DNA of 64,000 nucleotides from Stenogyne calaminthoides (lineage: Eukaryota > Streptophyta > Magnoliopsida > Lamiales > Lamiaceae): contig JBBCBC010000022.1 in NCBI GenBank assembly GCA_037126765.1, positions 17,637,758 to 17,701,757 on the forward strand, given 5' to 3'. This document shows, one piece after another, positions 1 through 10,306 of this stretch. The position numbers were made by a program, and so were the translations under genes. The notes under the pieces were generated by a model, which was given only the letters and a program-made list of their open reading frames with translations, was not told the DNA's origin and searched no databases. Position 1 is the first letter of the stretch. Every line of letters starts with the position of its first letter.

Positions 1-118
1 CTTCTCCCTCTTTTCTTTATTAATTTAGAAAATTACAAAAATATTAGGCAACAAAATTTATTTTTATTTTAAGCACCTTTTATTTATTGGACTATAATTG
101 GGCTACTTGAGCGCTTTT
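1..118 (-). repeat. Fragment of copia LTR
   Basis: This stretch aligns by eye with about 21300-21425, inside the LTR of the copia element at 20494-29780. Shared blocks include the AACAA-TTTATTTTATTTT stretch, a TTATTGGA block and GGGCTACTTG. It is clearly more diverged than the two LTRs of that element are from each other, so it is an older relative. It is cut by the window edge on the left and ends near 118, where the F-box reading frame opens. Whether it is a solo LTR or a larger element cannot be seen. Confidence 0.65.
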
Positions 119-125
119 TGCTATA

Positions 126-1576
126 AAAAATAAAGTAGAAGATTTAGAATTAATCACTTCGGCCGAATACTATGCTCCACAGTGCCTGTATTTGTGTTCA
201 TCGATACGAAAACTATCGCTTGTAGGTTGTTCGGTTCGAATGGATGAATCTCCTTCTTGGAATCACCTCAAGATTTTAAGAGTCGCTTCCGTTGGCCGCT
301 TTAGTAAAAAATTGATGAACCTGATTCTGTTGGGTAGTCCTGCGTTGGAAGTGTTTGAGTTGCAACTTGGAAGTAACATTGTCAACTTCAATATCAGTTC
401 CACAAGTTTAAAAAAGCTGAAATTCGAGAACTCTTTATATTTTGAAGAGGGATTCCTGAATACGTTAAGCATCCGTTGTCCAAACCTCGAAAAATTAGAA
501 ATTTCAGGTTTGTTTGGCAAGTGTGTGTTAATCGACGTCTCATCTTTAGTTGATGCAACTATTAACTTGTATAACGTTAAGGATAGTGAGTATGATTATG
601 ATTATTATGGTCTTGAGTTGGCGCGTTTATATGAGTTGCTTGGAGAAGCCTTGGAGCAAGTTTTTTCAACCATCCAACACGTCGAAAAAGTTGCACTATC
701 AGATTTGTGTGTTCAGGTTCGGCTTCTTGTCAATATCATATGCTTTCCATTATAGTTATGTGTGTAATGAAGTAATAGTAATAATAGTTGTTTGAAAATT
801 TACTTTATATTGATCTAATTTACATGTTGAGAAACCGTTGATCTCATTCCTTAAATTTCAATGTGTTCAAGAGCTTGATGGTTATATGCTTTCTTGGTTA
901 CATGGCATTTAAACCTTATGGCTGAATTTTATTGAGCTTATTATGTAACGTTTACTAGAATATGAACTCGTTAATTTTGTTTTATCGTCAAACACAATTT
1001 TTAAACTATTTATGTTAACTAGTAGATTTTGCATATATTGTCTTTATTGACTAGGGAATTATTAAGGAATTACTAATAATAGATTTGGAGCTAATGTTTC
1101 TAAATGCAATCTATTTAATCTCATGCCAGGTGTTTTGTGCATCACACAAGAAATATTTTTTACATTTTCTTTTACCAAATGTCAAGTTTTTAAAACTTGA
1201 TGTTTGCCATATTGAGTTCGGTAACATGGTGGATTTGCTTGGGACTTTTCCTAATCTGAAGATGTTAGTCATTGAACACCACGCTTCTACAGAGCCACCA
1301 GTCTTCAGTACAGCGAACTACGTGGAGTTTGAAACGAGTCTCTCCAAATCCTTTCTGCTGCAACTGAAGATTGTCGAGATTACTATACGTTTGTCTGATT
1401 TGTCAATCTTTGGATTTATAGAGTGTTTGTTGAAACATGCTATCATGCTTGAAAACTTGGTAATCCGGGCTAGACGGATCACGCCATGTCAACAACAGAA
1501 GACGTTTTCCGAGAAATTGCTGAGCATGACTAAATCCTCCCCTATTGTAAAAGTGATTCTCAAGACTCAAGAATAA
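126..1576 (+). pseudogene. F-box/LRR/FBD-type protein, 5'-truncated (two exons)
   Basis: The coding parts are about 126-716 and 1130-1576. They are joined by a phase-0 intron (CAG|GT at 716/717, AG at 1128-1129) that leaves one continuous frame across the join. The product has leucine-rich repeat strands (KLSLVGC, LKILRV, LEVFEL, LKKLKF, LEKLEIS), then LKLDVCHI and a C-terminal FBD-like part (LLQLKIVEI, LLKHAIMLENLVI), ending at TAA 1574-1576. Such proteins are usually substrate receptors of SCF ubiquitin ligases. The N-terminal F-box is missing: upstream the frame stays open to 111 but runs straight into a copia LTR fragment. No in-frame ATG sits at the first recognisable residue. It is therefore probably a truncated pseudogene, although an exon outside the window cannot be excluded. 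The FBD/LRR assignment is by motif recognition. Confidence 0.7.
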
Positions 1577-2751
1577 TTGATCATCTTCTAGGAATTAAGG
1601 TACGTACTAGCAAATTTATGACATCTTCTGATGCTAAACTTCTTTTTGCTTATGCATACTTTAACATTTTGTTAAATGCTTATAAGGCAAATTGGTAACT
1701 CTGATTTTGTGCTAGTTTTTGGGTCGTTAATAGTTGAGATATCATATGTAATCTAGGGACATTTCTATAGTGTTAATGATGTTTCTAAATTTCGTCTCTC
1801 CTCTCTCACTAATTTATTCAGATATTACTGTACTAGCATAGAGGAAATTGGATTTTTCAAGTGCTATTATTTCACTATAGTTTTGATATTTCTTCAGCTA
1901 TAAATTTTAAATTGTGCATTGTTTCGAACTGCTCTGTTCTCAGTTCAAGTTCTCACCTTCTCACATCGCTTATGACTATTCTCTTTTGATGAAGTGTCAC
2001 GAATGCGAATCTGTGCATCACAATTCACAATATATTATCATTAAAGTTGTGATGAGCGAGAATAATGCAAAGTGGCTTATCCAAAAATTAAGTTGGATGA
2101 TATTAAAATGTTAGAGTAACACTCTATTTTTAGTGATTGTAATTTGAAGAACATTGCGTAATAGTGTTTGTGTTGATAAAAACATAAATAAAAGGATCAC
2201 ATTGAAATCTTTACTAAACTATGGAGACAAAAATTTGTATGAAATCAAGTTCACGGCGAACTCTATTTTTTCATGCATAAATACTATCATTGTTGTATTA
2301 ATGCACTATCTTTTTTTTTAAAATAAAATATTTTTAAATTGTAATACTGCATAAATATAATAATATTTATACACAAGAGTAGTAAAGCAACGTGAATTAC
2401 ATAGGAGATCTACTAACTATGAATCTTGAAAGCCCATTCAGATGGTTTGAGGATGGGCTCATAAATTCTTGATTTTTGCTAGGCCTTGGTTATTAACATC
2501 CCTGCTTTTAGGAAATACACCATCTAAATAAGTTTACCTTCTTTTTTTTTTTGACAGATAAATAAGTTTACCTCTTACAAGATTAGTACACCACAAATAA
2601 ATTTCTTGAACTACCATTCTCCTTCTTAATCCTTCATTTCATTCAATTTAAAATACCAAAGCATACAACCCCATAAAAAAAACTATGTTCTCGTCTCCTA
2701 TCCTATTCAAGCCTTCAGTAGTCATCGTCGCTGCCACCACAAAAATATGCT
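1577..2751. other. Intergenic, AT-rich
   Basis: This is the 3' flank of the F-box remnant. No credible coding region, RNA gene or repeat was recognised. A short open frame at 1914-2114 has no family features. Confidence 0.5.
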
Positions 2752-3672
2752 TGGTGTGAAAAGAAATGTTCACAGTTTGACCTGAAATTCAACGAAGATT
2801 TTGGTTGTGGAATTCAAGAAAAAACACTCTGAGCCTTCGTTATGCGGAACCTGCTTAAAATTTGTGTAGGTACACGAAAAAAAACGCACGGGGGGGGGTT
2901 CGTATGGACTCTCCGACGCTCAAGTCAGTAAATATTTAATCTTACGTAGAATGAACAAAAAAGGCTCGAGCTCTAGATCTTTTAGTAAAGTATGTGCTTA
3001 TGTGCTTTATGATACCTGGAAGGAGGTATTTATACACCTCCAGTTGAATGCCCTTCGCCTTTCTTCCCCACTCCTCACGTCCGAGTCGTGGGTCTTTCTT
3101 TGGGACCTCTCCTGGTTCTTTTTCCCTTTAAATCATCCCCACGTTCACACGTTTATTCCCCTTTTTCCCGGACTAAGTTAACAACCTTCCGCTCAAATCC
3201 CTCCATCCCGCTTATTTCTCAACGGTCAGGCTTGCAGATTCAGTTCACTGGATTATCGGAACTGAATCCCTTTACCCACTTCATTTAAGTCACTCGGATC
3301 CTTGATCCTGTGCCGTCGATATCCCTTTCTTCCTACGGTTCAGATCTGCCCCGTTCCTTTAGACCAAATCTTCCCACGGTCCTTGGTAATGCCTTCGAGA
3401 CCACGACCTTGGGCCCAAATCTCCTCGGCCCACTATCCATTGGGTTATTTGGTGAAATTTGGCCCAAGTACTTGGTGTTTATTCACCTGAATGATGCGAT
3501 CTACTCTTTGGGCTTTCGACTCTTCTCTCTCTTTCGAACCTCTTTTGCCTATGACTCATTGGCCCAGTCGTCTCTTAAGCCCGGGCCCAATAGCTCATAT
3601 TCTTCAGTCAACTTCTCCGGCCAAATTACCACGTGTCGCCTTCTCATTGGTTGACACAAATATCCCCCATCA
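2752..3672 (-). repeat. 3' LTR of the gypsy element
   Basis: It is nearly co-linear with 6965-7873. In element orientation it begins TGATGG and ends in CA. Differences are scattered base changes, a G-run near 2890, a different ending around 3640-3660 and small indels. It contains the same TATA-in-palindrome as the other LTR. Short plus-strand open frames in both LTRs are products of this duplicated CT-rich sequence, not genes. Confidence 0.85.
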
Positions 3673-4057
3673 ACTACTCACCCCAACTCTCGAGAAGTGA
3701 TTCTACTCTTGAGAGGACGTTAATCCCTTCGGGTTCCTGGATGACCATATCTCTACCGAGGCACGTAGCCTTAGTCTCCTACTATATTTTCCCGCTCAGG
3801 CCTTCCCATTCAAGTGACTTTTTGGATTCCGATGGATGTGGGGCCCACATGTTACACCGTCTAAATCCTCCATTTAGCATTTCCGAATCATTTTTCTCCC
3901 CTTTTCTCTCGACATCCTTCGTCGTTATCTTCTCCTTCTTCTTCTCAATCTTCCTTTTCTCTGGTCTAATCCTTCCCCAGGCATTTTCACGAGTTTTCCC
4001 AAGTCTCCAGGTACAGTCTCTCTTCCCCTCTTGTGTGGTAATTTCGTTATCGTTCCT
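3673..4057. other. Purine tract and CT-rich leader of the antisense ORF
   Basis: On the minus strand the bases next to the 3' LTR are purine-rich (GGGGTGAGTAG), the expected polypurine tract position. On the plus strand the segment is pyrimidine-rich (runs of CTTCTTCTTCTC near 3930), like a 5' untranslated leader for the ORF starting at 4058. A CAG|GTACAG at about 4010 could be a splice donor. Confidence 0.45.
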
Positions 4058-4600
4058 ATGTCAAATCCTAATACTGTCATTGACCGAATGGTGGATCCCG
4101 ACTGGGTGGCTGGGGATTCTGAGTTAGATCCCGATATTTTTGTTGATTATCGGGATGACAAGCTTATTCCTTTGTCGTATCGGGTTCAACTCCCCCAGGA
4201 AGGGGAGAGACCCAACCACCCTCCGTCGGATCCTACTGGTGAAAGAACCCTAGCCTCCTGGCATGCACACCTAGAGGCCAGACTTCGCTTCCCCATACCC
4301 CCATATCTTTGTGAAATCTCTAATTTGTTTCGAATTCCACTGAATCAATTCGCTCCTAATGCTATTAGGTCTATGCTCTCGTTTTTCATGTTGATAAAAG
4401 GCAATGGGGGTGACCCTACCGCCAGTATGTTTTGCTCCGAGTATACCTGTAAATATGTGGGTGCGTTCTTTTATGTGTGTGGCCGTCATCCAAACGAATG
4501 TAAATTTTTCGATAAAGTTTCAAATGCCAATCGAGATTGGGTTAACCTCTGGTTCTTTGTGACTCCTGACGCTCCTTGGGGTTTCGCTAATCAGGAATAG
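4058..4600 (+). CDS. Antisense ORF of the gypsy element, PF04195-like, truncated
   Basis: The ATG at 4058 starts a frame of about 180 residues beginning MSNPNTVIDRM and ending at TAG 4598-4600. The central block (LRFPIPPYLCEISNLF, LNQFAPNAIRSMLSFFML, then the VNLWFFVTPDAPWGF block) follows the pattern of the putative gypsy-type transposon domain found in plant Tat elements. Its function is unknown. It lies opposite to gag-protease, as additional ORFs in this lineage often do. The family continues beyond the PWGF block, but here the frame stops just before the junction with the truncated protease, so the C-terminal half is gone. The TTG 27 bases upstream is not a credible start. Confidence 0.65.
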   Translation: MSNPNTVIDRMVDPDWVAGDSELDPDIFVDYRDDKLIPLSYRVQLPQEGERPNHPPSDPTGERTLASWHAHLEARLRFPIPPYLCEISNLFRIPLNQFAPNAIRSMLSFFMLIKGNGGDPTASMFCSEYTCKYVGAFFYVCGRHPNECKFFDKVSNANRDWVNLWFFVTPDAPWGFANQE

Positions 4601-4622
4601 ATCTATCAAAATCCCTCTCCTA

Positions 4623-5720
4623 CTATTCCTCATTACCCGCTTGCAGTGTGACTTCTCCCGAAGGCTGGATGGCCCCACCCGTGAAACCATAGAGGGAAGT
4701 CTCAACAGGGCGCAACTTTGCGTTCAACTCCATTCTTTTGTAACAATCCCACATCATGATATCTGCCGAGCTTCCTGTGTCCACAAAGATCCTAGCTACA
4801 TCATATCCTGCAATGTCAGTAGTAATGATTAAAGCGTCAGTATGGGGTCCCCTTAGTCCCCCTCCGTCTTCTGGTCCGAAGGATATCCTCGGAGCCGCCT
4901 CCATTTTTCCTACTTCATTCATTTCGATCTCCATTTTTCCTACTTCATTCATTTCGATCGTCCTCTTTCTCTGGTTGGTTTCCATTTCTCGAACACTTTT
5001 CTTCCTAGCAAGAAAAGAATCTCCCACAGCTGGTCCTCCTACGATGATTTGGATCAAATCTCGCTTCTGTACTGGGGGTTTCTCAACCTCCTCTTTCCTC
5101 CTTTTATCTCGCTCATCCGTTTTCTCCTCAGGCTCCCTTCTTTTGCTTCCTCGAGAGCTCTGTCGATCTCGGTACACAAACTCCTTCAAGTGTCCTGCCT
5201 GGATCAACCTTTCGATCTCGTCCTTCAAATGAAGACATTGGTTCGTATCGTGACCATAATCATTATGAAAACGACAAAACTTATCTGACTTTGGGTTCAG
5301 CGGCCCCCATGCCCTCGACCAAGGGAACTTCATCTCAAGAAGGTCTCCTGCTACTTCCAAAACTTCAGCTGGCTGGATCTTCAAGGGGGTATATTTTTCA
5401 AACCTAGGCCGAGGTCCGTTAAAGGATCTTATAGTTTCTGACCTGTCCTCCGTCTTGCTCTCCGTCCTTGACTCGATTCTTCCTTCATTCCTAACCTTCC
5501 GGGAATCTGATTCTCTTCTTCTATCACCGAACTTGGTTTCAGCCTTCTTAGCTTTTCTGATTTCCTCCAAGGTAACATACTTCTCCGCCCTATTTAGTAA
5601 GTTGTCGAAGGACGTTACCGGCTTTTTGGCAAGGGACGAGAATAACTCCCCATCCCATAATCCGTTAGTCAGCGCATTAATTTTTACCTCTGGAGTAGCG
5701 GTAGGAACCTCTAGAGCAGT
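4623..5720 (-). pseudogene. gag nucleocapsid and aspartic protease, truncated
   Basis: The frame continues gag after a TAG at 5721-5723. It contains a zinc-finger-like motif CRFHNDYGHDTNQC (C-x2-H-x3-GH-x4-C), LIQAGHLKEFV, a charged linker, and the retroviral-type aspartic protease motif DTGSSADIM with the preceding beta strand ARIFV. A 27-base block is duplicated in frame around 4902-4960, giving the peptide EMNEVGKM twice. The protease ends abruptly at GEVTLQAGNEE and a stop at 4623-4625, where RT should follow. The protease would process Gag-Pol. As it stands it is incomplete and has no polymerase downstream. Confidence 0.8.
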
Positions 5721-6876
5721 CTAGTTAAACCTCTTCAAGAATTCTCTCAGACTTTCATTTTCTCCCTGCCTCATGTTGAAAAGAGTCAAGGTTGCTCTTG
5801 GCTGCCTCCTGGCACTAGCGAACTGGTGCAAGAACATCTTGCTGAAACCTGCAAATGTATGTATGCTGTTCGGGCCCAATTGGCTGAACCATTGTTGGGC
5901 AGCCTTTGACAAGGTAGTTAGAAAAACCCTACATTTTACCCCTTCCCCATATCGATGCAATAAAGCAGCATTCTCAAAATGGACTAAATGTTCATAAGGA
6001 TTCGTGGTTCCATCATACTCAAATGTCAAAGATTTAAAATTAAAAGGTAGCTCATCAATTAGAATATCCTCAGAAAACTGAATAACCAGCTACAGGTCTA
6101 ACATCACTTACTTGTTTCAGTTGCTTCCTCAACGTCTCCATCTCCTTCTGAAGGGACAACAATCGGTGAGTGAACCCCCCGTCGTAGGTTGGATCCAAAC
6201 TTTCTCCCATGTTCATTGTTTCCGTCTTCCGAGGTGGGCTATCTCGACCCCCTCCTTTTCCCCTCTTTGAGTGGGGAGCTTCCTCATCCTGGGTTTGCTT
6301 CTTCCGAGGATCTCCTTGGTCTGCATGAGATTCTTCTCCTTGTCTTCGTCCAATCTGTTCATGAGGGACCTGGCTCCCCCTCTCCCTTGAGTCTCCTTCA
6401 GGCCCAGGAGGATGTGGCCTCGTCCGGTTCCTTCCTGCAAAAGCATTTTCTACTGCTTTGGCCACCAGCTCTCCTAACTGGTCCATACTAACCGTCACCA
6501 CCGTGGGGTTTGGCGGCGCTGGATGAGGTATCTCTCGGGAAGCTACTATAGGGGTAGGACCTTGAGGTTGAGGTACTGGTGTTTTCGTCCCTCCCCCAAT
6601 TCCCAAGCCTGAAGGCGCCACGTGTGGTATGCCTCCTCCTCGACCTGCTCCTCCTGCCGGAACTGAATCCGCTGGTGTCTTCTGGAGAGGGGGGTCGGTT
6701 GGATTCCCTCTCCCAGCCATACGCACATCGCCCATGAATACCGAGGGAAATCCCGAGGCAATAGTTCCTTTTCCAATAGGTGGCATCCCATAAGGTGGGG
6801 GTGTCGTAGGGTCTTGTTGAGGACTCTTACCGATATTTCCAGTAGAGCCTTGCTGGGTAGGTTGATCGCCAGCCAT
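5721..6876 (-). pseudogene. gypsy gag polyprotein, N-terminal and capsid-like part
   Basis: The ATG at 6876-6874 opens a Pro/Gly-rich N-terminal region of about 268 residues (MAGDQPTQQGS...), with a charged stretch and a short heptad-like segment (LLSLQKEMETLRKQLKQV) near its end. A frameshift between about 6070 and 6029 leads into a retrotransposon-gag domain: MTFEYDGTTNPYEHL, FLTTLSKAAQQWFSQL, FLHQFASARR, MRQGENESLREFLKRFN. TAG at 5721-5723 interrupts the frame, which otherwise runs on into the zinc finger/protease. Gag would form the virus-like particle. One frameshift plus one stop makes this copy non-coding as read. Confidence 0.8.
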
Positions 6877-6943
6877 CTCACAGTTATCTTTTAGAGATTC
6901 TTATTTGGAAACAAGGGGTTAAACTCACGTCTTTAGCCCTGTG

Positions 6944-6962
6944 TTCCCACAGACGATGCCAA
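6944..6962 (-). other. Primer-binding site of the gypsy element
   Basis: Immediately inside the 5' LTR, read on the minus strand, is TTGGCATCGTCTGTGGGAA. This resembles the TTGGCGCC-GTCTGTGGG primer sites of Tat-like elements, with GCGCC changed to GCATC. The tRNA identity is not certain. Confidence 0.6.
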
Positions 6963-6964
6963 TT

Positions 6965-7873
6965 TGTTGTGAAAAGAAATGTTCACAGTTTGACCTGGAA
7001 TTCAACGAAGATTTTGGATGTGGAATTCAAGAAAAAACACTTTGAGCCTTCGTATGCAGGAACCTCGCCAAAATTTGTGTAGGTACCTGAAAAAAACACG
7101 CCGGAGGCGCGGACTCTCCGACGCTCAAGTCAGTAAATATTTAATTTTACGTAGAATGAATAACAAAGGCTCGAGCTCTAGATCTTTTAGTAAAGTATGT
7201 GTTTGTGTGCTTTATGATACCTAGAAGGAGGTATTTATACACCTCCAGTTGAATGCCCTTCGCCTTTCTTCCCCACTCCTCACGTCCGAGTCGTGGGTCT
7301 TTCTTTGGGACCTCTCCCGGTTCTTTTTCCCTTTGAATCATCCCCACGTTCACACGTTTATTCCCCTTTTTCCCAGATTAAGTCAACAACCTTCCGCTCA
7401 AATCCCTCCATCCCGCTTATTTCTCAACGTTCAGGCTTGCAGATTCAGTTCCCTGGATTATCGGAACAGAATCCCTTTACCCACTTCATTTAACTCACTC
7501 GGATCCTTGATCATGTGCCATCGATATCCCTTTCTTCCTACGATTCAGATCTTCCCCGCTCTTTTAGACCAAATCTTCCCACGGTCCTTGGTATTGCCTT
7601 CGAGACCACGACCTTGGGCCCAAATCTCCTCGGCCCACTATCCATTGGGTTATTTGGTGCAATTTGGCCCAAGTACTTGGTGTTTATTCACCTGAATGAT
7701 GCGATCTACTCTTTGGGCTTTCAACTCTTCTCTCTTTCGAACCTCTTTGGCCTACGACTCATTGGGCCCAGTCGTCTCTTAAGCCCGGGCCCGGGCCCAA
7801 TAGCTCATATTCTTCAGTCAACTTCTCCGGCCAAGATTACCACGTGTCGCCAAGACACAAATATCCTCCATCA
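6965..7873 (-). repeat. 5' LTR of the gypsy element
   Basis: It pairs with 2752-3672. In element orientation it begins TGATGG at 7873 and ends CACAACA at 6965, next to the primer site. It should carry the element promoter. Confidence 0.85.
7227..7246 (-). promoter_or_regulatory. TATA box inside an inverted repeat, gypsy LTR
   Basis: The minus strand reads TATAAATA flanked by perfect 6-bp arms (GGAGGT and ACCTCC, 8-base centre). The same arrangement is in the other LTR near 3021-3040. It is the best candidate for the core promoter of this element. Confidence 0.6.
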
Positions 7874-8604
7874 CGTCCCTTCCACCCAAACAATGACAAG
7901 ATGTTAGGTTAAAAAAAAATTTGTTAGAAAGTTTTAGGGTATTCAAAAAATTGTATGTCTTAATGTTTTGATTTATGGGACAAAACTTTTTGGGTTTTAT
8001 CTTAAAATAATCAAATATCCATCACATGAACGAATTTTACAATTTTAAACATTCAGAACTGGTTTTCTAAAAAAATTATCGATTTTCGATTGTTCTTTTC
8101 GAAAATTCCATTTTTTTTTCCGGAAAAGATTTTGAAATTGTTAAAGTTTTTTAAAAAAACATTTCGAAGAAAATTGAGAGTTTTTGGAATGAAATTTAAA
8201 AAAAGATACCAATTTTTGGAAAATCTTTCCGAAATCTACTTAAAATTTCGAATACTTTTTCCGAAATTTTACCAAAATTCGGGAAAATTAGGTGCAAATT
8301 TTTTCAGTACACGTGATCAAAAAATAAGCTCGTGAAACCATAAATAAAGTGCGAGTACCCTTGGATGTTTTTGTTAGATTTATTTTGGCCATAAAAATTA
8401 TACTGCAATATATGTTTTAGAGAAGCTGTTTGAATTCTATTGGAATAAGGGATGTATAACATAGGAGAAGAGGAAATGGTACTTTTGACATTTTATTTAT
8501 ATATTAAAATCATAAAATTAAATGAGTGGTGCATTTTTAATAATGGAGGTGCAAATAACTTAGCCCTGCTCATGCTTAGGTTTTAGAATGAATTAATGAC
8601 TCTC
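7874..8604. other. AT-rich spacer
   Basis: No gene was recognised. A low-complexity Lys/Phe-rich open frame at 8090-8335 arises from A/T runs. Confidence 0.5.
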
Positions 8605-9076
8605 CACTACAAAGTTTCTAACAAAAAGACTCTAAGGTACAAAGTATCTTTAAAGTGACTCTAAAATACAATTTGTACCAAAAATACCCCTTATCTCATT
8701 TTTATATGTATTCATAATTTATTTTTTTATTTTGACCAAGTACACCTTTTGGAAAAGTACGTATTATTTTGAGAAAGTGCAGATTCAAAATACAAATTTT
8801 ATAAAATCTGAAATTTAAATTAAATTATATAAAAAATTACAACTAATAAAAAGTGGAATAAAAGAGACGAAAGTGCAGCAAATTAAAAAAACTGCACTCC
8901 AAAATTGGCCTAGAAATGCATAAAATTAAAAAAAACTACACTCCAAAATGCGTTAGAAGTGCAGAAAATGTGTCAGAAGTGCAGAAACGGACAGAAGGGC
9001 AACTTTGACTTTTTAACCATATTTTTGTACCTTAAATTCAAAATAAAATTACTTTGTACCTTAGAGTCACTCCCCC
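8605..9076. repeat. MITE-like foldback element
   Basis: The inverted arms GACTCTAAGGTACAAAGTA (about 8628-8647) and its near-complement at 9050-9069 bracket AT-rich, non-coding DNA. The exact ends and a target-site duplication were not resolved. The superfamily is unknown. Confidence 0.55.
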
Positions 9077-9111
9077 TTTTAGAAATGTTAAATCAAAATA
9101 TACCTTGCATG

Positions 9112-9380
9112 AATGAGTAACACTCATGTGAACCAGGTTCATACATGAACTCTATTACTGTTATGTGTAAAAACTATCACTGTTATGCACAAAAGTTTTC
9201 ATTGTTTAAAAATATAAAGCATTTTCTAAATAGTGACTGTTTTTTTTCATAACAGTGATAATTTTTATACATAACAGTGGAAGTTTTTGTATGTATAACA
9301 GTGAGAGTTTTTGTATGTAACAGTGATACTTAAATAACCGAGTTCATAGCGTGAATCAGGTTTACACAAGTTTTTGTCAA
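9112..9380. repeat. MITE-like element with internal GTTAC/TAACAGTGA repeats, copy 1
   Basis: The inverted ends are GTGAACCAGGTTCATACATG (9128 on) and a degenerate complement at 9340-9367. Inside, the short unit (A)TAACAGTGA(T/G)-A/GTTTTT recurs several times, and its complement ATCACTGTTA occurs on the left side, so the whole element can fold back. A diverged second copy lies about 250 bp downstream. Confidence 0.55.
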
Positions 9381-9631
9381 TATTATTTATGAGGTGAAAT
9401 TACAATACATTAAAAATATTAAAAGAAATTAGTCATGACCAATACATAATTTTTTGTACAAGTCAAAACATTTGGTAATGGTACGAACTCTAGTCTCATA
9501 GGAAGAATTTCACTTTACATGTGTGACTGAATTTGAATCATAGAACAAATGTATTAAATTGTGACTGCATCACCTTTCAAAATATAAAAAAAAATTGTAA
9601 TTGCATCTGAATTTATTTCTTAAATAAATAA

Positions 9632-9845
9632 AGAGTAACATTCCTGTAAATTAAGTCTATACATAAATTTTATTATTGTTATACACAAAAACTATCATCG
9701 TTTAATAAATAAAACTATTTTTTAAACAATAATGATTAATATGTATAACAATGAGAATTTTATGCATAATAATGATAATTTTTATGTATAATAATGATAT
9801 TTAAAAAATAAAATTACCATAAATTTGAGTTCACACAATTTATTT
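9632..9845. repeat. Same MITE-like family, copy 2 (diverged)
   Basis: It aligns with the copy at 9112-9380: AGAGTAACATTCCTGTAAA at the left, ATTATTGTTATACACAAAAAC and ATAATGATAATTTTTATG inside, and GAGTTCACACAA at the right. Many G/C to A/T changes suggest an old copy. Confidence 0.5.
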
Positions 9846-10306
9846 TCATAAATAAAAAGGAAATCTTGATGAACATCAACAAGTATTTAGTTAGAAAAAA
9901 TATGACATATTCTTGTTAAAAAATAGAGGAATATTTTTATTGAAGATGATAATTGTAGGTAGTGGTGGTGGAGAGCATGAAAAGAAGGTTGTCAAAACAG
10001 CATTATTCAAACAAATAACAGATCCACGAACTCTCCTCTCACTCCCTAAACTTGCTGTCCGCACAACTCCTCCTTTCTCTCTCCCAAAATTAACTACCAT
10101 AACGACCATTTCAGTCTATCAAAAATATTCATTCCCATTTCGCCCCAAATATAGAAATTTGAAAAAAATCTAGTGCTCCATGGCTCAATTCTTATTATTC
10201 TATACACATTTATTCTTGTTTTCGCCTACCCTTCCTTTGTTAATTTCATGTTGATTTGTCTTCAAATTCCCCATACAAAAATTAACTCATTGCATCTACC
10301 ATTCCC
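9846..10306 (+). promoter_or_regulatory. Upstream region and leader of the EXO70 gene
   Basis: The 460 bases before the EXO70 start are AT-rich, with CT-rich blocks (CTCTCCTCTCACTCCC about 10033, CTCCTTTCTCTCTCCC about 10068) typical of plant promoters and leaders. No single TATA box or transcription start can be assigned. Confidence 0.35.

Larger units (their letters stand above)
2752..7873 (-). mobile_element. Non-autonomous Ty3/gypsy element, Tat-like lineage
   Basis: Two direct repeats of about 0.9 kb bound the element. In element orientation (minus) the order is 5' LTR 7873-6965, primer site, gag, zinc finger and protease, then a junction near 4601-4640, an antisense ORF (plus strand 4058-4600), a purine-rich stretch and the 3' LTR 3672-2752. 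Reverse transcriptase, RNase H and integrase are absent. Gag and protease resemble plant Tat/Ogre/RetroSat-type elements, and the antisense ORF matches the putative gypsy-type transposon domain (PF04195) these elements often carry. No target-site duplication was found: the 5-bp flanks ATGCT and CGTCC differ. The element would need enzymes supplied in trans. Confidence 0.85.

Noticed and set aside
3088..3700. Several plus-strand open frames, duplicated at 7249-7907
   Set aside because: They are inside the two gypsy LTRs and duplicated with them; CT-rich sequence gives chance open frames.
2742..7880. Target-site duplication for the gypsy element
   Set aside because: ATGCT on the left and CGTCC on the right do not match; shifting the LTR ends by a few bases did not help.
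8090..8335. Open frame of 81 residues, Lys/Phe-rich
   Set aside because: Low-complexity A/T-run DNA with no family resemblance.
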